A DNA stretch of 64,000 nt from Lascolabacillus massiliensis (GTDB lineage: Bacteria > Bacteroidota > Bacteroidia > Bacteroidales > Dysgonomonadaceae): positions 248,001 to 312,000 of the forward strand of contig NZ_CTEJ01000001.1 of NCBI RefSeq assembly GCF_001282625.1. Direction: 5' to 3'. The stretch's first letter is position 1, and every line of letters starts with the position of its first letter. A program made the translations under genes and the position numbers. Shown in pieces: positions 62,657 through 64,000 of the stretch. Below the pieces are notes generated by a model that saw only the letters and a list, made by a program, of their open reading frames with translations, was not told the origin of the DNA and did no database searches.

Positions 62657-64000
62657 TTACTTTGTCACAGTAAATATCTTTGGATTAGCTACTTTCTCAT
62701 CAAGCAGTGCTAAGTCTAAGACTTCTTTTACATCGCTGATATAGTGGAAAGTGAGACCTTTTAGATAATCTTCTTTAATCTCTTCAATATCTTTTCTGTT
62801 TTCTACACACAGAATAATATCTGTTATTCCGGCACGCTTGGCTGCAAGTATTTTTTCTCTGATTCCACCTACAGGCAACACTTTACCCCTAAGTGTTATC
62901 TCACCTGTCATTGCCAGGTTAGAACGAACTTTACGTTGAGTATATACAGATGCAAGTGAAGTTATCATTGTAATCCCGGCTGATGGACCATCTTTTGGTA
63001 TAGCACCTTCAGGAACATGTATATGTGTATTATAATGCTCAAATATTTCAGGATTTATATCCAACTCTTCTGCATGTGATTGTATATATTCCATTGCAAG
63101 CATAGCAGACTCTTTCATAACATCTCCCAAGTTTCCTGTAAGAGTTAGTTTAGAGCCTTTGCCACGACTCAAAGAGCTTTCTACAAATAGAATTTCTCCA
63201 CCAACTGATGTCCAAGCTAGTCCTGTAACAACACCAGCATATTCATTACCTTGATATTTATCTCTATTAAACTCTTCTCTGCCAAGGTATTCATGAAGAT
63301 CAGCTACTTTCAGCGATTTGGGGTAAGCTTCTTCTGCAGCAATCTTGCGAGCAATCTTGCGCATTATTTTTGCTATTTTTTTATTTAATTCACGAACTCC
63401 GGATTCTCGAGTATAATTTTCTACGATCTTTTGTAGAGTTGGTTTAGGAATTACGAAAGTGCCTTTTTTGATACCGTGATTTGCCAGCTCTTTAGGAACT
63501 AAATGACGATATGCAATTTCTATCTTCTCTTCTGTTATGTATCCACCAACATTGATTAGCTCCATACGATCGAGAAGAGGTTGCGGAATTGAATTCAGAT
63601 TATTTGCTGTGGCAATAAACAAAACCTTTGAAAGATCAAAGTCAATTGACAGATAGTTATCATGAAATGTAGTGTTCTGCTCCGGGTCTAACACCTCTAG
63701 CAGTGCAGAGGACGGGTCGCCTCTGAAATCTGAACCTATTTTATCAACTTCGTCAAGTACGAAAACAGGATTTGATGAACCTGCTTTTAATATGTTTTGG
63801 ATAATTCGTCCTGGTATTGCTCCAATATAAGTGCGACGATGACCCCTGATTTCTGCTTCATCATGCAGTCCTCCTAATGAAACTCTCACATATTTCCTAT
63901 TCAGAGCTTCTGCTATGGATTTTCCCAAAGATGTTTTTCCAACACCAGGAGGACCGTAAAGACAGATAATTGGAGATTTTAAATCGCCTTTTAGTTTAAG
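62657..64000 (-). CDS. lon: ATP-dependent Lon protease, C-terminal part (gene runs off the right edge)
   Basis: The frame is open to the window end, so 5' sequence is missing. Seen are the Walker A motif [16 protein letters not shown] at the edge, Walker [13 protein letters not shown], the AAA lid, and the serine protease domain with the catalytic Ser in [11 protein letters not shown] and the Lys in [18 protein letters not shown]. About 447 residues are present; the N-terminal substrate domain lies outside. Lon degrades damaged and regulatory proteins. Confidence 0.96.
   Translation of the reverse strand, partial: LKLKGDLKSPIICLYGPPGVGKTSLGKSIAEALNRKYVRVSLGGLHDEAEIRGHRRTYIGAIPGRIIQNILKAGSSNPVFVLDEVDKIGSDFRGDPSSALLEVLDPEQNTTFHDNYLSIDFDLSKVLFIATANNLNSIPQPLLDRMELINVGGYITEEKIEIAYRHLVPKELANHGIKKGTFVIPKPTLQKIVENYTRESGVRELNKKIAKIMRKIARKIAAEEAYPKSLKVADLHEYLGREEFNRDKYQGNEYAGVVTGLAWTSVGGEILFVESSLSRGKGSKLTLTGNLGDVMKESAMLAMEYIQSHAEELDINPEIFEHYNTHIHVPEGAIPKDGPSAGITMITSLASVYTQRKVRSNLAMTGEITLRGKVLPVGGIREKILAAKRAGITDIILCVENRKDIEEIKEDYLKGLTFHYISDVKEVLDLALLDEKVANPKIFTVTK

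Overview
The window comes from an AT-rich, anaerobic member of the Bacteroidota, most likely order Bacteroidales and close to the Dysgonomonadaceae/Porphyromonadaceae group; that placement is inference from gene content. The evidence is a SusC/SusD pair, the LpxC-FabZ fusion within lpxD-lpxC/fabZ-lpxA, an HTCS-type regulator with kinase, receiver and AraC domains in one chain, an Rnf operon led by an RseC-like gene, a HU-HIG DNA-binding protein, an EF-G2-like paralog, and many -7 boxes of the Bacteroidota form TAnnTTTG. No rRNA, CRISPR array or prophage was seen. One tRNA and one complete insertion sequence are present.

Layout. 1-5.2 kb: the 3' end of a probable rel gene, a three-gene small membrane-protein operon, miaB, a possible short RNA, a CoA-transferase and tRNA-Pro(GGG). 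5.6-8.2 and on to 9.0 kb: lipid A genes lpxD, lpxC/fabZ and lpxA. 9.0-11.0 kb: aguA and aguB (agmatine to putrescine). 11.1-18.0 kb: a repeat-bearing lipoprotein and the rseC-rnfBCDGEA operon. 18.3-24.6 kb: aconitase, an isocitrate dehydrogenase with NAD-type cofactor residues, citrate synthase, and a second, eukaryote-type isocitrate dehydrogenase. 24.8-33.7 kb: an EF-G paralog lacking the catalytic His, a Ca2+ P-type ATPase, and a Na+-pumping biotin decarboxylase (gamma, alpha-biotin, beta). 33.8-39.2 kb: an aryl-amino-acid fermentation cluster (iorA, iorB, arylacetate-CoA ligase, double ACT protein, aminotransferase). 39.4-42.9 kb: pnp and an OmpA-like protein. 43.0-51.8 kb is the most accessory part: a large coiled-coil lipoprotein, a protein of unknown family, a HU-HIG protein, a 1.3-kb IS4-family element with target duplication, an HTCS regulator without a sensor domain, and a TlpA-like lipoprotein without its redox cysteines. 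51.9-64 kb: greA, a HIT protein, susC/susD, coaA, htpG, an ECF sigma factor, a CaCA exchanger and the 5'-truncated lon.

How it fits together. IorAB would reduce ferredoxin from 2-oxo acids, Rnf would pass these electrons to NAD+ while exporting ions, and the arylacetate-CoA ligase run backwards could conserve ATP. The Oad-type decarboxylase also exports Na+. The CoA-transferase and the oxidative TCA branch to 2-oxoglutarate complete a picture of an amino-acid/peptide fermenter with sodium-based energetics.

The best leads for new biology are the NAD/NADP isocitrate dehydrogenase pair, the EF-G paralog with its palindromic upstream region, the 43-52 kb surface/regulatory island, and several structured non-coding stretches. 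No single complete undescribed system could be proven from sequence alone.
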